NCBI GenBank assembly: GCA_945920825.1
Contig: CAMEKD010000003.1
Span: 1 to 41,646 of the forward strand
DNA length: 41,646 bases
Source of the DNA: an uncultured Anaeroplasma sp.
GTDB lineage: Bacteria; Bacillota_I; Bacilli_A; Acholeplasmatales; Anaeroplasmataceae
Reading direction: 5' to 3'
Positions 18,950 to 30,090 of the stretch are shown here, piece after piece; within the stretch, counting starts at the first letter, position 1; the number at the start of each line of letters is the position of its first letter. The notes under the pieces are model-generated. The model was given only the letters and a program-made list of their open reading frames with translations, was not told the origin of the DNA and made no database searches. A program made the position numbers and the translations under genes.

Positions 18950-21115
18950 TTACTTTTGAATCCAGCTAACGATTAATTCCCATAAGGACTTCATACCTGG
19001 AGCAGTTAATACTGGAATTAAAATTAAGGAAATAACAGACATAAGCTTAATTAAAATATCCATAGCTGGGCCTGCAGTATCCTTTAATGGATCACCAACA
19101 GTATCACCAGTTACTGCTGCATGATGAGTTTCAGAGCCCTTACCACCAAAGTTACCCTCTTCGACATACTTCTTTGCATTATCCCAAGCACCACCAGAGT
19201 TTGCCATGAATACAGCAAGCATGATTGCAGAAACTAATGCACCAATTAGAATACCACCTAAGCCGGCAGCACCTAATACTAAACCACCAATAATTGGAGA
19301 TATTACAGCAATTACGCCTGGTAGAATCATTTCTCTTAAGGACGCCTTAGTTGAAATATCAATACAACGATTATAATCAGGCACTACTTCACCTGTTAAA
19401 ATACCAGGATGTGTTGAGAACTGATCACGAATCTCTTCTACCATCTTATTTGCAGCCTTACCTACAGACGAAATAGTTAGCGCTGAGAATAAGTATGGAA
19501 GCATTGCACCAACAAGCATACCTACAAGTACTGCAGGGTTAGATAAAGAAATATCAACATGAGCAGCCTCAATAAATGAAACGATAAATGCTAAAGATGT
19601 TAACGTTGCAGAACCAATACAGAAGCCCTTACCAATGGCAGCAGTTGTATTACCAACAGAATCTAGATGATCCGTAATATGTCTTACATCCTCAGGTAAT
19701 TCAGCCATTTGAGCAATACCACCTGCATTATCAGAAATTGGACCATATCCATCAACAGAAACTGTAATACCTGCAGTAGATAGCATACCTACAGCAGCAA
19801 GTGCGATACCATAAGATCCAGCAAAGAAATAAGAAACTGCAATAGCAATTGCTAAAACAGCAATAGTTAAGCCAGTAGATTTCATACCAGAACCTAAACC
19901 AGCAATGATGTTTGTAGCATGACCAGTTTGAGATTCAGCAGCAATTCTCTTAACTTCCTTATAATCTGAAGAAGTATAAATTTCTGCAATGAAGCCAACA
20001 CCAATACCAGATGCTAAACCAGCTACAACAGCAATAATTAGCTGCCAACCAGAAATTGACTTTCCAGCTTGAGTTTCCACAGGATTAAGTCCAACGAAGA
20101 AAATTGCTAAGAATACTGTAGCAAGCAATACAATACCAGTTGCAATATATGTTGCAATATTTAATGCCTTATGTGGATTATTCCACTTTTTAGCACGGAA
20201 AATTAATACAGAAAATACTGCAGAAAGTACACCAACTCCGCAAATTAAAACAGGGAATAAAACATACTTTAAAGATACAGCGTCTGTAAAATTAAATGTT
20301 AATAAGGCCATAGTTAAGCATGAAATAATAGAACCAACATAGGATTCTGTTAAGTCAGAGCCCATACCTGCGATATCACCAACGTTATCACCAACATTAT
20401 CAGCGATTGTAGCTGGGTTTCTTGGGTCATCCTCTGGCATATTCTCTTCAACCTTACCAACTAAGTCAGCACCAACGTCAGCAGCTTTTGTATAAATACC
20501 ACCACCAACACGGCTGAATAATGCAATTAATGAACATCCTAAGGAATAACCAGCTAAAATGCTAACTGGAGCATTTACTAAATCTTTTAATTCTGCTCCT
20601 GGATTTATAGCATATTCAATACCAAATGAAGCTAAGAATATAGTTGCTAAACCTAATAGACCAAATCCTACAACGGATAAACCTAATACTGCACCACCTG
20701 AGAATGCAACCTTAAGTGCACTAGATAATCCTTCATCATTTGCACGAACAGCAGTTCTCGCATTAGCCTTTGTAGCAACAAACATACCAATCCAACCAGC
20801 TGTAGCTGAGAATACTGCACCAATAGCGAAGCAAATTGCAGCCTTCCAGCCTACTGCTTCTGCATCTTGAAGTGCAGGAATGAAGCCTAAGCAAGTTAAT
20901 AAAATTGCTACACCAATAATAAATGGTATGATAATCTTATATTCTCTTACTAAGAATGTCATTGCTCCTTTATGAATATATTTGTGGATTTCATCCACCT
21001 TTGCATTTGTAATCTTAACTCTAGATACCTTATGAAATAATACAAATACATAAAGTATTGTGATTAGAGTTGCAATGATTACTGCAAGTAGAACAAACAA
21101 TACTGTCTTGTCCAT
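18950..21115 (-). CDS. hppA: Membrane-bound ion-translocating pyrophosphatase, K+-dependent type predicted
   Basis: [53 protein letters not shown]. Confidence 0.96.
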   Translation of the reverse strand: MDKTVLFVLLAVIIATLITILYVFVLFHKVSRVKITNAKVDEIHKYIHKGAMTFLVREYKIIIPFIIGVAILLTCLGFIPALQDAEAVGWKAAICFAIGAVFSATAGWIGMFVATKANARTAVRANDEGLSSALKVAFSGGAVLGLSVVGFGLLGLATIFLASFGIEYAINPGAELKDLVNAPVSILAGYSLGCSLIALFSRVGGGIYTKAADVGADLVGKVEENMPEDDPRNPATIADNVGDNVGDIAGMGSDLTESYVGSIISCLTMALLTFNFTDAVSLKYVLFPVLICGVGVLSAVFSVLIFRAKKWNNPHKALNIATYIATGIVLLATVFLAIFFVGLNPVETQAGKSISGWQLIIAVVAGLASGIGVGFIAEIYTSSDYKEVKRIAAESQTGHATNIIAGLGSGMKSTGLTIAVLAIAIAVSYFFAGSYGIALAAVGMLSTAGITVSVDGYGPISDNAGGIAQMAELPEDVRHITDHLDSVGNTTAAIGKGFCIGSATLTSLAFIVSFIEAAHVDISLSNPAVLVGMLVGAMLPYLFSALTISSVGKAANKMVEEIRDQFSTHPGILTGEVVPDYNRCIDISTKASLREMILPGVIAVISPIIGGLVLGAAGLGGILIGALVSAIMLAVFMANSGGAWDNAKKYVEEGNFGGKGSETHHAAVTGDTVGDPLKDTAGPAMDILIKLMSVISLILIPVLTAPGMKSLWELIVSWIQK

Positions 21116-21269
21116 ATTTTAATACACCTTCCTCGTTTTTGTTTTAATACTATATAATAGCGCTTTCATATAAAATTAGTGCAAAAAAAATAATGCTTTT
21201 TTAAAAAGAACTTAAAATGCATCTTCTTTTAATCAGCTCATTCTATTAATAAGTATTGTTATGGAGTCT

Positions 21270-21298
21270 ATTATACCTATTTTTACAATATATGTCAA
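21270..21298 (-). promoter_or_regulatory. Consensus sigma-A promoter upstream of hppA
   Basis: TTGACA-17 bp-TATAAT (minus strand), with a leader of roughly 140 nt before the hppA ATG. Confidence 0.85.
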
Positions 21299-21358
21299 CA
21301 TGAACACGTTGTTTTTATAACGTAGTTACATAAATTTTAATAAAATGTCGTAAAAAAG

Positions 21359-21390
21359 ATAAAAAATCCGACCTAAATCGGATTTTTATC
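21359..21390 (-). terminator. Rho-independent terminator after the aquaporin gene
   Basis: AAAAATCCGATTTAGGTCGGATTTTTTA. Confidence 0.8.
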
Positions 21391-21396
21391 ATTCTT

Positions 21397-22143
21397 TTAT
21401 TCTTTTGTTTCTACTGTCTCAAGAGTTTCTGCTTGATCATCACAAGCCTTCTTTTCAAAGAATAAGCTATATACAACTGTAGCTAATGCACCACCAGCAA
21501 ATGGAGCTAACACCCAAATCCATACTTGACTTGCACTAGTTGTATTATCACCTGCAAATAGCTGACAAATCGCTGCTGAGAAGCCTCTTGCTGGATTAAC
21601 AGATGTACCAGTAAAGCCAATACCAATTAGATGAACTAGTGTTAATGCTAAACCAATAACAATTCCACCTAGCTTGCCATTTCCAAACTTCTTATCCGTA
21701 ACACCTATAATTGCAAATACAAAGATACAAGTTAATAAAACCTCAATTAAGAATGCTCCCATATAGCTCCATGCATCTAATTCTAATGTTTCATGGTTAT
21801 ATAATACTACACTAATCTCATTGCCACCTAAAGCGTCAAATTGTCTTGTGAATGCAGCAAGAAGCATTGTACCAACAAATGCACCAATAAATTGAGAAGC
21901 GCAATATACGCCAAACTCCTTCCATGTAATCTCTTTACGAATAGCCATAGCTAAAGATACAGCTGGATTGATATGACATCCTGAAATATTACCAATGGAA
22001 TAAGCCATAGCAACAATAACTAGACCAAAACCTAAGGATGTTGCAACTAAATTACCATTTGAAAAAACAGCAACACCGCAAGCAACAAGTGTTAATACAC
22101 AAGTACCAAAGGCTTCAGCAAATGCTTTTTTTAATAAATTCAT
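21397..22143 (-). CDS. Aquaporin (MIP family, AqpZ-like water channel)
   Basis: GCHINPAVS and TGTSVNPARGF NPA boxes; LVHLIGIGFTGTSVNPAR resembles the AqpZ H5/LE region. Confidence 0.93.
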   Translation of the reverse strand: MNLLKKAFAEAFGTCVLTLVACGVAVFSNGNLVATSLGFGLVIVAMAYSIGNISGCHINPAVSLAMAIRKEITWKEFGVYCASQFIGAFVGTMLLAAFTRQFDALGGNEISVVLYNHETLELDAWSYMGAFLIEVLLTCIFVFAIIGVTDKKFGNGKLGGIVIGLALTLVHLIGIGFTGTSVNPARGFSAAICQLFAGDNTTSASQVWIWVLAPFAGGALATVVYSLFFEKKACDDQAETLETVETKE

Positions 22144-22223
22144 TTTGATTTTCCTCCTTATGGATAATTATATCACTTATTTTCCATAATATAACTATGT
22201 TTTGTGCTTTGTGAAAAAAGAAA

Positions 22224-22250
22224 ATAAAAAAACGCCAAAACTGGCGTTTA
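22224..22250 (-). terminator. Rho-independent terminator
   Basis: AAACGCCAGTTTTGGCGTTTTTTTATT. Confidence 0.8.
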
Positions 22251-23240
22251 TTCATGCATATAATCATAACTATAAATATAACTTCCTCTAAACAATAAGC
22301 CAAATAAATATTTATGAGAAGAAGATTCATTTAATGTATATAGTAAATTATTAGAATATACAATTCCTTCAACCATAGGAGAAACCTTGATGGACTTAAC
22401 TAATACTTCATCATTGTATACATAATATGGAATATCATGTCCATCTATTTTAATGGTTGATTTAGATGATGTAGGAATTTGATAAATAGCAATTTGAGCT
22501 GGATTTATCGCATAAGATTCTGAAAATGCAACACCATCAGGAGTAAATGCCATCCCCTGTACATCATTTGGAATAGAATATGCCTTGGTTGGAGCACTTC
22601 CAATTGTACCATCACTATTTAAATTATAGCTTAACATAATTGCCTTTGCATCCTCTGGCATCCAAGCTCTATTGGTTGTTGCTTTAACATCATATGTTTT
22701 ATGACCATCATGATTAAATTCACCAACGTATAATATATCATCTTCTACATTTATAAAAGCAGTACCAACATAAACATCACATTCTGCCTTTGCAGTTATA
22801 TATTCTCCATTCTTGGCATTATATGCTTCTAAAAGATTGAATGTATAAATGAATTGTCTTCCTGTTGAAGCACCATTACCACCAGATAGCAATAAATAAT
22901 CCTTATAAATGGTTACACCACCAAAGTGATCTTTGCAAACATCGCCAGTAGTAGATTTTGCATAAATCCATTTTACATTTTTATCCTTGTCTACAAAATA
23001 GATTCTGCCTTCTTTTTCTGTATATCCAGAAATTATAAATGTATTTGTCTTTTCATCTAGTTCTAATCCCTGCGGAGTAAATCCATCGAATAAACCAGGA
23101 ATTGGGATTTCTCTAGTAGCATAATCGTAAAAATCCTTTAATACGATATGTCCTGTGATTCTCATAGTTACATATAGCAAAGCTATGGCAAGTAATAAAA
23201 AGCCAAGAACTTGCATAATTCTTTTTAGTATTTTCATCAT
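22248..23240 (-). CDS. Membrane-anchored protein, possible beta-propeller extracytoplasmic domain
   Basis: N-terminal TM; 'GFTPQGLELDEKTNTFIISGY', 'VQGMAFTPDGVAFSES'. Confidence 0.6.
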   Translation of the reverse strand: MMKILKRIMQVLGFLLLAIALLYVTMRITGHIVLKDFYDYATREIPIPGLFDGFTPQGLELDEKTNTFIISGYTEKEGRIYFVDKDKNVKWIYAKSTTGDVCKDHFGGVTIYKDYLLLSGGNGASTGRQFIYTFNLLEAYNAKNGEYITAKAECDVYVGTAFINVEDDILYVGEFNHDGHKTYDVKATTNRAWMPEDAKAIMLSYNLNSDGTIGSAPTKAYSIPNDVQGMAFTPDGVAFSESYAINPAQIAIYQIPTSSKSTIKIDGHDIPYYVYNDEVLVKSIKVSPMVEGIVYSNNLLYTLNESSSHKYLFGLLFRGSYIYSYDYMHE

Positions 23241-23396
23241 ATCACATCCTTTTTATTTCTTATAGCAAAAGAACAAAATGGTAAATAAATTTCCCCTTAA
23301 GGAGCTTAGGCTTTTTTAGTGCTTCATTATAATTTCTACTTAATACAAGTATATACTAATAGTGAAAATAAATAAAGTTTAAAATTTGCGAATAAA

Positions 23397-23425
23397 AGAA
23401 AAAAGCGACTATATAAAAGTCGCAT
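23397..23425 (-). terminator. Rho-independent terminator downstream of tRNA-Ser
   Basis: ATGCGACTTTTATATAGTCGCTTTTTT. Confidence 0.8.
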
Positions 23426-23435
23426 CAATCCAACG

Positions 23436-23526
23436 TGGCGTCGACGGAGGGATTCGAACCCTCGCGCCAGTTACCCAACCTACTTCCTTAGCAGGGAAGC
23501 CTCTTGAGCCTCTTGAGTACGTCGAC
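23436..23526 (-). tRNA. tRNA-Ser(GCU), CCA encoded
   Basis: Minus strand GTCGACG...CTTCC CTGCTAA GGAAG (anticodon GCT)...long variable arm...GGGTTCGAATCCC...CGTCGACGCCA. Confidence 0.96.
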
Positions 23527-23617
23527 ATCTACCAAGGTTGCTACATCATTATAGCAAATTGAAAATCCAAAGTCAACAGAAATTTAGGGACTCTTAGCGA
23601 GTCCCATATTTCATAAA

Positions 23618-24598
23618 TTATAAAGCACGAACCTTATCTTCGATTTCCTTTGCAACCTCAGGATTATTTAATAAGAATTCCTTTGCATTCTCTCTACCCT
23701 GGCCAATTTTATTTCCTTCGTAAGAGAACCAAGCACCGCTCTTATGAATAATATCTGCATTCACAGCCATATCGACAATTTCACCAATTTTAGAAATACC
23801 CTTACCGTAAACGATATCTACCTCAGCAGTCTTAAATGGTGGGGCAACCTTATTCTTTACAACCTTAATAGCTGTACGGTTACCAATGACGGTTGTGCCA
23901 TCCTTAATAGCTTCGCCCCTTCTGATTTCCATACGGATGGAGGCAAAAAACTTTAATGCTCTACCACCGGTTGTAGTTTCAGGGTTGCCAAACATAACAC
24001 CAACCTTCTCACGAATTTGGTTGATGAAGATAGCAACACAATTTGTTTTAGCAATAATACCAGATAGCTTACGCATAGCTTGGGACATTAATCTTGCATG
24101 TAAACCAACATGAGAATCTCCCATATCGCCATTTAATTCAGCCTCGGGAACTAATGCTGCAACGGAGTCAATAACTATAATATCTACAGAACCACTCTTT
24201 ATTAATGCTTCTGCAATCTCTAGTGCCTGTTCGCCTGAGTCTGGCTGAGATAAAATTAAATTTTCAACATCAACACCTAAATTTTTTGCGTATACAGGGT
24301 CTAGTGCATGCTCTGCATCAATAAATGCTGCATAGCCACCGGTAGCTTGTGCATTTGCAATTGCATGAAGTGCGAATGTAGTCTTACCTGAGGATTCAGG
24401 ACCATAAATCTCAATAACTCTTCCCTTAGGGTAGCCACCTACGCCTAGGGCCTTATCTAATCCAATAGAACCAGAAGGTATAACCTCAACCTTTTGATCT
24501 ACTCTATCTCCAAGACGCATAACAGAGCCTTTTCCAAACTCCTTTTCAATGGTCTTAAGTGCATTTTCAAGAGCTTGTTCTCTTGTGACTTCTGCCAT
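23618..24598 (-). CDS. recA: Recombinase A
   Basis: [52 protein letters not shown]. Confidence 0.98.
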   Translation of the reverse strand: MAEVTREQALENALKTIEKEFGKGSVMRLGDRVDQKVEVIPSGSIGLDKALGVGGYPKGRVIEIYGPESSGKTTFALHAIANAQATGGYAAFIDAEHALDPVYAKNLGVDVENLILSQPDSGEQALEIAEALIKSGSVDIIVIDSVAALVPEAELNGDMGDSHVGLHARLMSQAMRKLSGIIAKTNCVAIFINQIREKVGVMFGNPETTTGGRALKFFASIRMEIRRGEAIKDGTTVIGNRTAIKVVKNKVAPPFKTAEVDIVYGKGISKIGEIVDMAVNADIIHKSGAWFSYEGNKIGQGRENAKEFLLNNPEVAKEIEDKVRAL

Positions 24599-24613
24599 AT
24601 ATTTTTCCTCCTA

Positions 24614-25246
24614 TTATACTGATTCGAGTAATATATCCTTAGCATTCTTTAAATAAACGATACCAGAATATATTGTGAGTATTACTGAAACATATACTAA
24701 TACTAACGCAAGGATTGCAATAGATACATGTACGGTTGCAATAAATGCAAAAATTAAAGCAATCATAGTAACAAATGTCTTAACCTTACCAGACATTCCA
24801 GCAGCAATTACCTCGCCCTTTTGTGCGGCAACAAGTCGAACTCCTGAAACCATAAGCTCACGAATTAAAATGATCGCAACTGCCCAAAGTGGTGTAACGG
24901 TAAGATGATATGGCCATCCTTCCAATACAGATGCAGGATAATGCTGTAAATCATTTTGAACCATTAAGATTAAAAAGGATGTCAATACAAGCATCTTATC
25001 TGCAAGTGGGTCTGCAAATTTACCAAATGTAGTAACCAAATTATATTTTCTTGCAATGTGACCATCCAAAAAATCGGTAATCGATGCAAGAATAAATATC
25101 ATTAAATTAACGAAATTTGCAATAGTCAAATAACAACCACTATCATGAAAAATATAATGATTATTTAATGCAGGAATACATGCAACCGTAACCATTAGAG
25201 GTACTGCTATAATTCTACCTATTGTTAGTTTATTAGGTAATGTCAT
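24614..25246 (-). CDS. pgsA: CDP-diacylglycerol-glycerol-3-phosphate 3-phosphatidyltransferase
   Basis: LPNKLTIGRI; DFLDGHIARKYNLVTTFGKFADPLADKML CDP-alcohol phosphatidyltransferase motif. Confidence 0.93.
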   Translation of the reverse strand: MTLPNKLTIGRIIAVPLMVTVACIPALNNHYIFHDSGCYLTIANFVNLMIFILASITDFLDGHIARKYNLVTTFGKFADPLADKMLVLTSFLILMVQNDLQHYPASVLEGWPYHLTVTPLWAVAIILIRELMVSGVRLVAAQKGEVIAAGMSGKVKTFVTMIALIFAFIATVHVSIAILALVLVYVSVILTIYSGIVYLKNAKDILLESV

Positions 25247-25392
25247 AAAATCACTTCCTATGAAAAATATCAAAGATATTATATCATAGAAACGATTATT
25301 CTAAAAGAAATAAATCAATCTTCTTTCAAAAAGTATTTTATCTTAGTTTTAAAACTATTAGCCGCTTTCGTCGACAAATTCATTATACCACA

Positions 25393-25424
25393 AAAATATG
25401 GCTTAGTTAAGCCATTTTTTAATT
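25393..25424. terminator. Hairpin with U/A tracts on both sides, possible bidirectional terminator
   Basis: AAAAATATGGCTTAGTTAAGCCATTTTTTAA. Confidence 0.5.
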
Positions 25425-25489
25425 TCACAACGCCTCGTAAAATGTCCTTATTTTTTATTATTTTTTAGGTTATTTTTATCAAATTATGC

Positions 25490-25495
25490 TATAAT
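25490..25495 (+). promoter_or_regulatory. Extended -10 promoter for mutY
   Basis: TGCTATAAT; the ATG follows 15 nt after the -10, implying a very short 5' UTR. Confidence 0.6.
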
Positions 25496-25510
25496 ACTCA
25501 TGGTGATTTT

Positions 25511-26524
25511 ATGAATACATTCTATTCGTTAATCCTCTCTTGGTTTAAGGAAAACAAAAGAGACTTACCTTGGAGAGGAAATGTAGATTCCTATCAAATA
25601 TATTTAAGTGAAATAATGCTTCAGCAAACAAGAGTTCAAGCAGTAATTCCTTATTTCAATCGTTTTATTCAAGAGGTTCCAAGCTTCTATGATTTAGCAA
25701 ATATAGCAGAGGATAAGCTATTTAAATTATGGGAGGGTCTCGGATATTATTCTAGAGCCAAAAATTTAAAAAAATGCGCTATAGAGATTGTAAATCATCA
25801 TAATGGTGTATTTCCTAATTCCTATAAGGATGCAATCCAGCTTCCTGGTATTGGAGCATATACAGCTGGTGCTATATTATCTAGAGCATATAATTTAAAA
25901 TATGCAGCTGTAGATGGTAATGTTTTAAGAATATTTACAAGATTGAATCTAGATGATTCTGATATATTAAAGGAATCAACAAAAAAGCAATATAAGGAAT
26001 ATATTGAATCGATTATGGATAAGGATTATGGTGCATTCAATGAAGCCCTAATGGATCTTGGTGCAACCATTTGTATGCCAAAGGTTGCCTTATGCGATAA
26101 ATGTCCATTAAATGACTTATGTAAAGCCTATAAGGAAAATAAAGTATTTGAATTCCCTAAGAAAAAGATAAAGCCAGAAAAGGAATATTTCGAATATAGC
26201 ATGATTTTTATAACAGATCAGGATCGATATATATTTCTTCCAAAGGAGGATGGTGTATTAAAGGGCTTAAATGCACCTATACTACTCGACTCCTATATGA
26301 GTGAATTTGAAATCATAGATTCCATTAAGGAAAAATATGATCTAGATATTCAAAATATTACTCCAATTAAGAAGGGTAAGCACATCTTCTCTCATCAGCT
26401 ATGGAATATTAAAGCCTATATAGCTTACACAAGAGATTTAAAGGATTATCCATCCTATAGTATAGAAGAAATAAATACACAAATTGCACTTCCTACGGCT
26501 TATAAAAAATTTCTTCCATTTTGA
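25511..26524 (+). CDS. mutY: A/G-specific adenine glycosylase
   Basis: WRGNVDSYQIYLSEIMLQQTRVQAVIPYF; LPGIGAYTAGAI; 4Fe-4S C-X6-C-X2-C-X5-C. Confidence 0.95.
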   Translation: MNTFYSLILSWFKENKRDLPWRGNVDSYQIYLSEIMLQQTRVQAVIPYFNRFIQEVPSFYDLANIAEDKLFKLWEGLGYYSRAKNLKKCAIEIVNHHNGVFPNSYKDAIQLPGIGAYTAGAILSRAYNLKYAAVDGNVLRIFTRLNLDDSDILKESTKKQYKEYIESIMDKDYGAFNEALMDLGATICMPKVALCDKCPLNDLCKAYKENKVFEFPKKKIKPEKEYFEYSMIFITDQDRYIFLPKEDGVLKGLNAPILLDSYMSEFEIIDSIKEKYDLDIQNITPIKKGKHIFSHQLWNIKAYIAYTRDLKDYPSYSIEEINTQIALPTAYKKFLPF

Positions 26525-26581
26525 GCATGAAAGTAATGAAAACGCATGCTTCTTTAAACATGGAAAAATTTAAATTTTTAC

Positions 26582-26610
26582 TTGATTTAGTATTTCTGTA
26601 ATGATATAAT
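26582..26610 (+). promoter_or_regulatory. rpsT promoter
   Basis: TTGATT-17-TATAAT. Confidence 0.75.
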
Positions 26611-26643
26611 TGTCATTGCATGTGATAGCGGAGGTGAAAAACT

Positions 26644-26907
26644 ATGGCAAACATTAAACAACAGATTAAGCGTGTTGGTACAAATGAAAAGGCTAGAAAA
26701 GCAAATGTAGCATTCAAATCATCTTTAAAAACTGCAATGAAGGCTGTATTCGCTGCAGTTGAGGCTAAAGATGCTGCTAAAGCACAGGAAGCTTTAAGCT
26801 ACGCTTATAAGAAGTTAGACAAGGCACAGGCTAAGGGCATCGTTCATAAGAATTATGTTGCTAGACATAAGTCTGAATTAGCTTCTGCAGTTAATACATT
26901 AAAGTAA
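26644..26907 (+). CDS. rpsT: 30S ribosomal protein S20
   Basis: MANIKQQIKRVGTNEKARKAN...; upstream GGAGGTG. Confidence 0.97.
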   Translation: MANIKQQIKRVGTNEKARKANVAFKSSLKTAMKAVFAAVEAKDAAKAQEALSYAYKKLDKAQAKGIVHKNYVARHKSELASAVNTLK

Positions 26908-26922
26908 TAGATATGTTTTAAC

Positions 26923-26957
26923 TTAAAAAAGAACTGTTTGAGCAGTTCTTTTTTTTG
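26923..26957. terminator. Bidirectional terminator between rpsT and holA
   Basis: AAAAAAGAACTGTTTGAGCAGTTCTTTTTTTT, convergent genes. Confidence 0.85.
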
Positions 26958-26967
26958 TTTTATTTAT

Positions 26968-27903
26968 TTATTTTAAGAAGAATAATTCTAATCCTAAATC
27001 ATCCTTAATTTTACCACTTTTGATATCCGCCTCTAATTGAACTAAATCCTCTAAATTTGACTTTATTTTAGATAAAGAGGAGGATTTCGCATTACGTACC
27101 ATATAGTAGGCTCTACCAGAGGATACATTAAATAAAGCGGCAATATCATTTTGGCTCATGCCACCTTTAAGTAAAATAGAAACATTATACATTTCCTGAA
27201 ATTTATTAATCAGCAAAGAAACCAAGAAGGAGGATTGAATTTTTGTTAAAATCTTCAAATCCCTATAAATAGAAAATACTTCCTTTGTGTGATAGCTTAA
27301 AAATGCACTAATCAATTGATATACATCATTATCGAGTGGCTTAGATACCATAAGTTCAACATCTGGGGTTGTAATCTTTTTCTCCTCTGCCTTATATAAT
27401 TCTAGGATTTCTATTGCTCTTTGTAAGCTAGATAGGCTATCTACATAGGTAATGAGTAGATTTAGCGTTTGCTCTTGAATCTTATATCCATCCTCTTCAA
27501 ACTGCCTTTTGGCATATTGATCTAGGGGGATATTCTTTATTCTAATATCGATATAGGTTGCATATTTTCTTAAGTTTTTGAATTTTTCGCTCTTTTGGTA
27601 GTCTGTATCCTTTGTGAATAAGAAAATCAATACATTTTCTGAACTTCTGTCATTCATAGCTGTATATAATTCCTTAAGGGCAGATTCCGATTGCTTAGTA
27701 ATTGCCTCAGCACCCTTTACAGTAATGAATTTTAATGTATCAAATAAGGATATGGTTGTAAGCTCATCGACTAAGGATAATACACCTTCCTCTTCGATAT
27801 CATAGCCTATTTCATCATACTCGGATGACAGGCTTTTTTTAATTTGTTCAATTTTTTCGTTTGCGGCACTTATGTCATCCGTAGTTATGATGTAATTATA
27901 CAT
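26968..27903 (-). CDS. holA: DNA polymerase III delta subunit
   Basis: MYNYIITTDDISAANEKIEQI...; full-length HolA-like organisation. Confidence 0.85.
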   Translation of the reverse strand: MYNYIITTDDISAANEKIEQIKKSLSSEYDEIGYDIEEEGVLSLVDELTTISLFDTLKFITVKGAEAITKQSESALKELYTAMNDRSSENVLIFLFTKDTDYQKSEKFKNLRKYATYIDIRIKNIPLDQYAKRQFEEDGYKIQEQTLNLLITYVDSLSSLQRAIEILELYKAEEKKITTPDVELMVSKPLDNDVYQLISAFLSYHTKEVFSIYRDLKILTKIQSSFLVSLLINKFQEMYNVSILLKGGMSQNDIAALFNVSSGRAYYMVRNAKSSSLSKIKSNLEDLVQLEADIKSGKIKDDLGLELFFLK

Positions 27904-27904
27904 A

Positions 27905-29368
27905 TTATCGATTTGAATCCTTTGTAATCCACTTAATATAATTTAATAAATCTTCACTGAAGTCCTCAGGCTTTGCCATATATTGCCAGTTGCCAGATGC
28001 TTTCGATGGAATATTCATTCTACCTTCTTCATCCATTAATCCCAAATAATCCTGAAGTGGAATAATACAAGTATCACAGGCCGTTCTCATACACCATTCA
28101 ATAATTTTTCTTGCTGGCCAATCTCCCCAGTTAATACCCACAAGCGCATTAATCTTTAGCTTCTGCCATTCCTCTAACGATTCATAGAAGGATGCAATCA
28201 TTTGGTTATCATGCGTACCAGAATAGAATACGTTGTTGGTTGGATATCCCTTATAAATAGGTACTCTCCAGTTCCAATCTCCCCACTCAAATTGGAAGAT
28301 ATTCATTCCTGGGAAGCCACACTGTGCTAATAGTTCTTCTACATCCGGAGTTAATAAGCCTAAATTCTCAGCTACAATATTGGCATTAGGGCATTCCTGC
28401 TTAATTTTTTCAAATAACTCGTATCTAGGGCCATCCTCCCAATGTCCACCCTTTGCGTTTGGTGCACCATAAGGAATAGAGAAATATCCCGCAAAGCCTC
28501 TAAAATGGTCAATTCTTAAAATATTAAATACCTTTAGGGCATGCTTCACTCTAGCTACCCACCAAGCATAGCCCTCTTGCTTCATTCTGCCCCAGTTATA
28601 AAGAGGGTTACCCCAAAGCTGACCATCGGCACTGAAGGCATCTGGTGGACATCCTGCAACCGCATATGGCTTTAGCGCACCATCCAGCTGGAAATCACCA
28701 GGGTTTGCCCAAACATCTACAGAATCATATGCACAATAAATTGGCATATCCCCCATAATAGATACTCCGTGAGCGTTCGCATATTTCTTTAATCTAAGCC
28801 ATTGATCATAGAATATGAATTGGTAGAATTGCCATTCAAGAATTCTTTCCTTTTCCTCTTCCATGAACTTCTCTAAGGCCTTGGGATTTCTAAATTTAAA
28901 ATCATCCTCCCATGTATCCCAGGATGCATAGTTATGGTTTTCCTTTAATACCATATAAACAGCATAATCCTTTAGCCAATATTCTTCCTCGTCACGGAAT
29001 TTTTTAAATTTAGCTTGAACCTTTCTTCTTCTTTTGAATGCCTTTCTTAAAACATTAAAGCGATTATTAAATAAATAACCATAATCTGCCTTGTAGCATC
29101 TTCTTTTCTCTGGAAGTTCAGATTCCTCTAATAATCCATCAGAAACTAATAGTTCTAAATCAATAAAATATGGGTTGAACGCAAATGCGCTCACGCCTTG
29201 ATATGGAGAATCACCATAGGAAGTTGGTCCTATAGGCATAATCTGCCATACCTTTTGTCCTGCTTTTTCCAAAAAGTCAATAAATTGATAAGCACTCTTA
29301 CCAACGGAACCAATGGAATACTCACTTGGAAGTGATGAAATGTGAAGCAACATTCCAGCTTGTCTCAT
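27905..29368 (-). CDS. malQ: 4-alpha-glucanotransferase (GH77)
   Basis: RQAGMLLHISSLPSEYSIGSVG; RIDHFRGFAGYFSIPYG; YSGTHDNQM. Confidence 0.95.
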   Translation of the reverse strand: MRQAGMLLHISSLPSEYSIGSVGKSAYQFIDFLEKAGQKVWQIMPIGPTSYGDSPYQGVSAFAFNPYFIDLELLVSDGLLEESELPEKRRCYKADYGYLFNNRFNVLRKAFKRRRKVQAKFKKFRDEEEYWLKDYAVYMVLKENHNYASWDTWEDDFKFRNPKALEKFMEEEKERILEWQFYQFIFYDQWLRLKKYANAHGVSIMGDMPIYCAYDSVDVWANPGDFQLDGALKPYAVAGCPPDAFSADGQLWGNPLYNWGRMKQEGYAWWVARVKHALKVFNILRIDHFRGFAGYFSIPYGAPNAKGGHWEDGPRYELFEKIKQECPNANIVAENLGLLTPDVEELLAQCGFPGMNIFQFEWGDWNWRVPIYKGYPTNNVFYSGTHDNQMIASFYESLEEWQKLKINALVGINWGDWPARKIIEWCMRTACDTCIIPLQDYLGLMDEEGRMNIPSKASGNWQYMAKPEDFSEDLLNYIKWITKDSNR

Positions 29369-30090
29369 ACTTTTTCCTCCTCAATAATTTCTTTTAAAAG
29401 TTTTTCTTCTTCTTTATTTAATTTGTATTTGTTTAACAAATCCGGCCTTTTTTTATAGGTTCTTCTTAAGGATTCCTTTTTTCTAAATGTTTCAATATTC
29501 TTATGATTTCCACTTAATAAAACATCAGGAACTCTCATACCATCATATTCAATAGGTCTTGTATATTGTGGATATTCTAATAGTCCTATAGAGAAGGAAT
29601 CCTCCATATGAGATTCCTTTCTTATCGCATGATCTAATAATCTTATAACAGAATCCGAAATGACCATTGCGGCAATTTCTCCACCGGTAAGCACGAAATC
29701 ACCAATGGAAACCTCCTCATCAACATAGCTTCTAATTCTTTCGTCAAAGCCCTCATAATGTCCACAAAGAAGGACAAGCTCATCGAGCTTAGAAAGCTCT
29801 AATGCCTTCTTCTGATTATAGGTTTCACCCTGGGGTGTCATCATGACGATATGGCTATGTTCATTTGTATTTGCCTTGATGCACCTATCGACAACATCAA
29901 CTGCCATTACCATGCCAGCGCCACCTCCGCAAGGTGTATCATCCACATGCTTATGCTTATCTTGCGAATATTGTCTTATATCAATTAAAGAAACCTCAAC
30001 AACGCCCTTTTCAATAGCACGCTTTATAATAGATTCATCAATAAATCCGGTAAACATATCCGGAAATAAGGTTAAAATTTTTATTTTCAA
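29365..30090 (-). CDS. trmD: tRNA (guanine-N1)-methyltransferase
   Basis: KILTLFPDMFTGFIDESIIKRA; LCGHYEGFDERI; SIGDFVLTGGE. Confidence 0.97.
   Translation of the reverse strand: MKIKILTLFPDMFTGFIDESIIKRAIEKGVVEVSLIDIRQYSQDKHKHVDDTPCGGGAGMVMAVDVVDRCIKANTNEHSHIVMMTPQGETYNQKKALELSKLDELVLLCGHYEGFDERIRSYVDEEVSIGDFVLTGGEIAAMVISDSVIRLLDHAIRKESHMEDSFSIGLLEYPQYTRPIEYDGMRVPDVLLSGNHKNIETFRKKESLRRTYKKRPDLLNKYKLNKEEEKLLKEIIEEEKV

Noticed and set aside
21170-21225. 18-aa ORF MHFKFFLKKHYFFCTNFI in the hppA leader
   Set aside because: Weak SD, low-complexity AT-rich sequence; no overlapping regulatory hairpin.
22115-22330. Minus-strand 71-aa ORF overlapping the aquaporin start
   Set aside because: Spans the terminator and the end of the neighbouring gene; low-complexity hydrophobic/basic sequence.
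25310-25390. Minus-strand 22-aa ORF MNLSTKAANSFKTKIKYFLKED upstream of pgsA
   Set aside because: Its ATG overlaps the TATAAT, so transcription would begin after the start codon; no SD.
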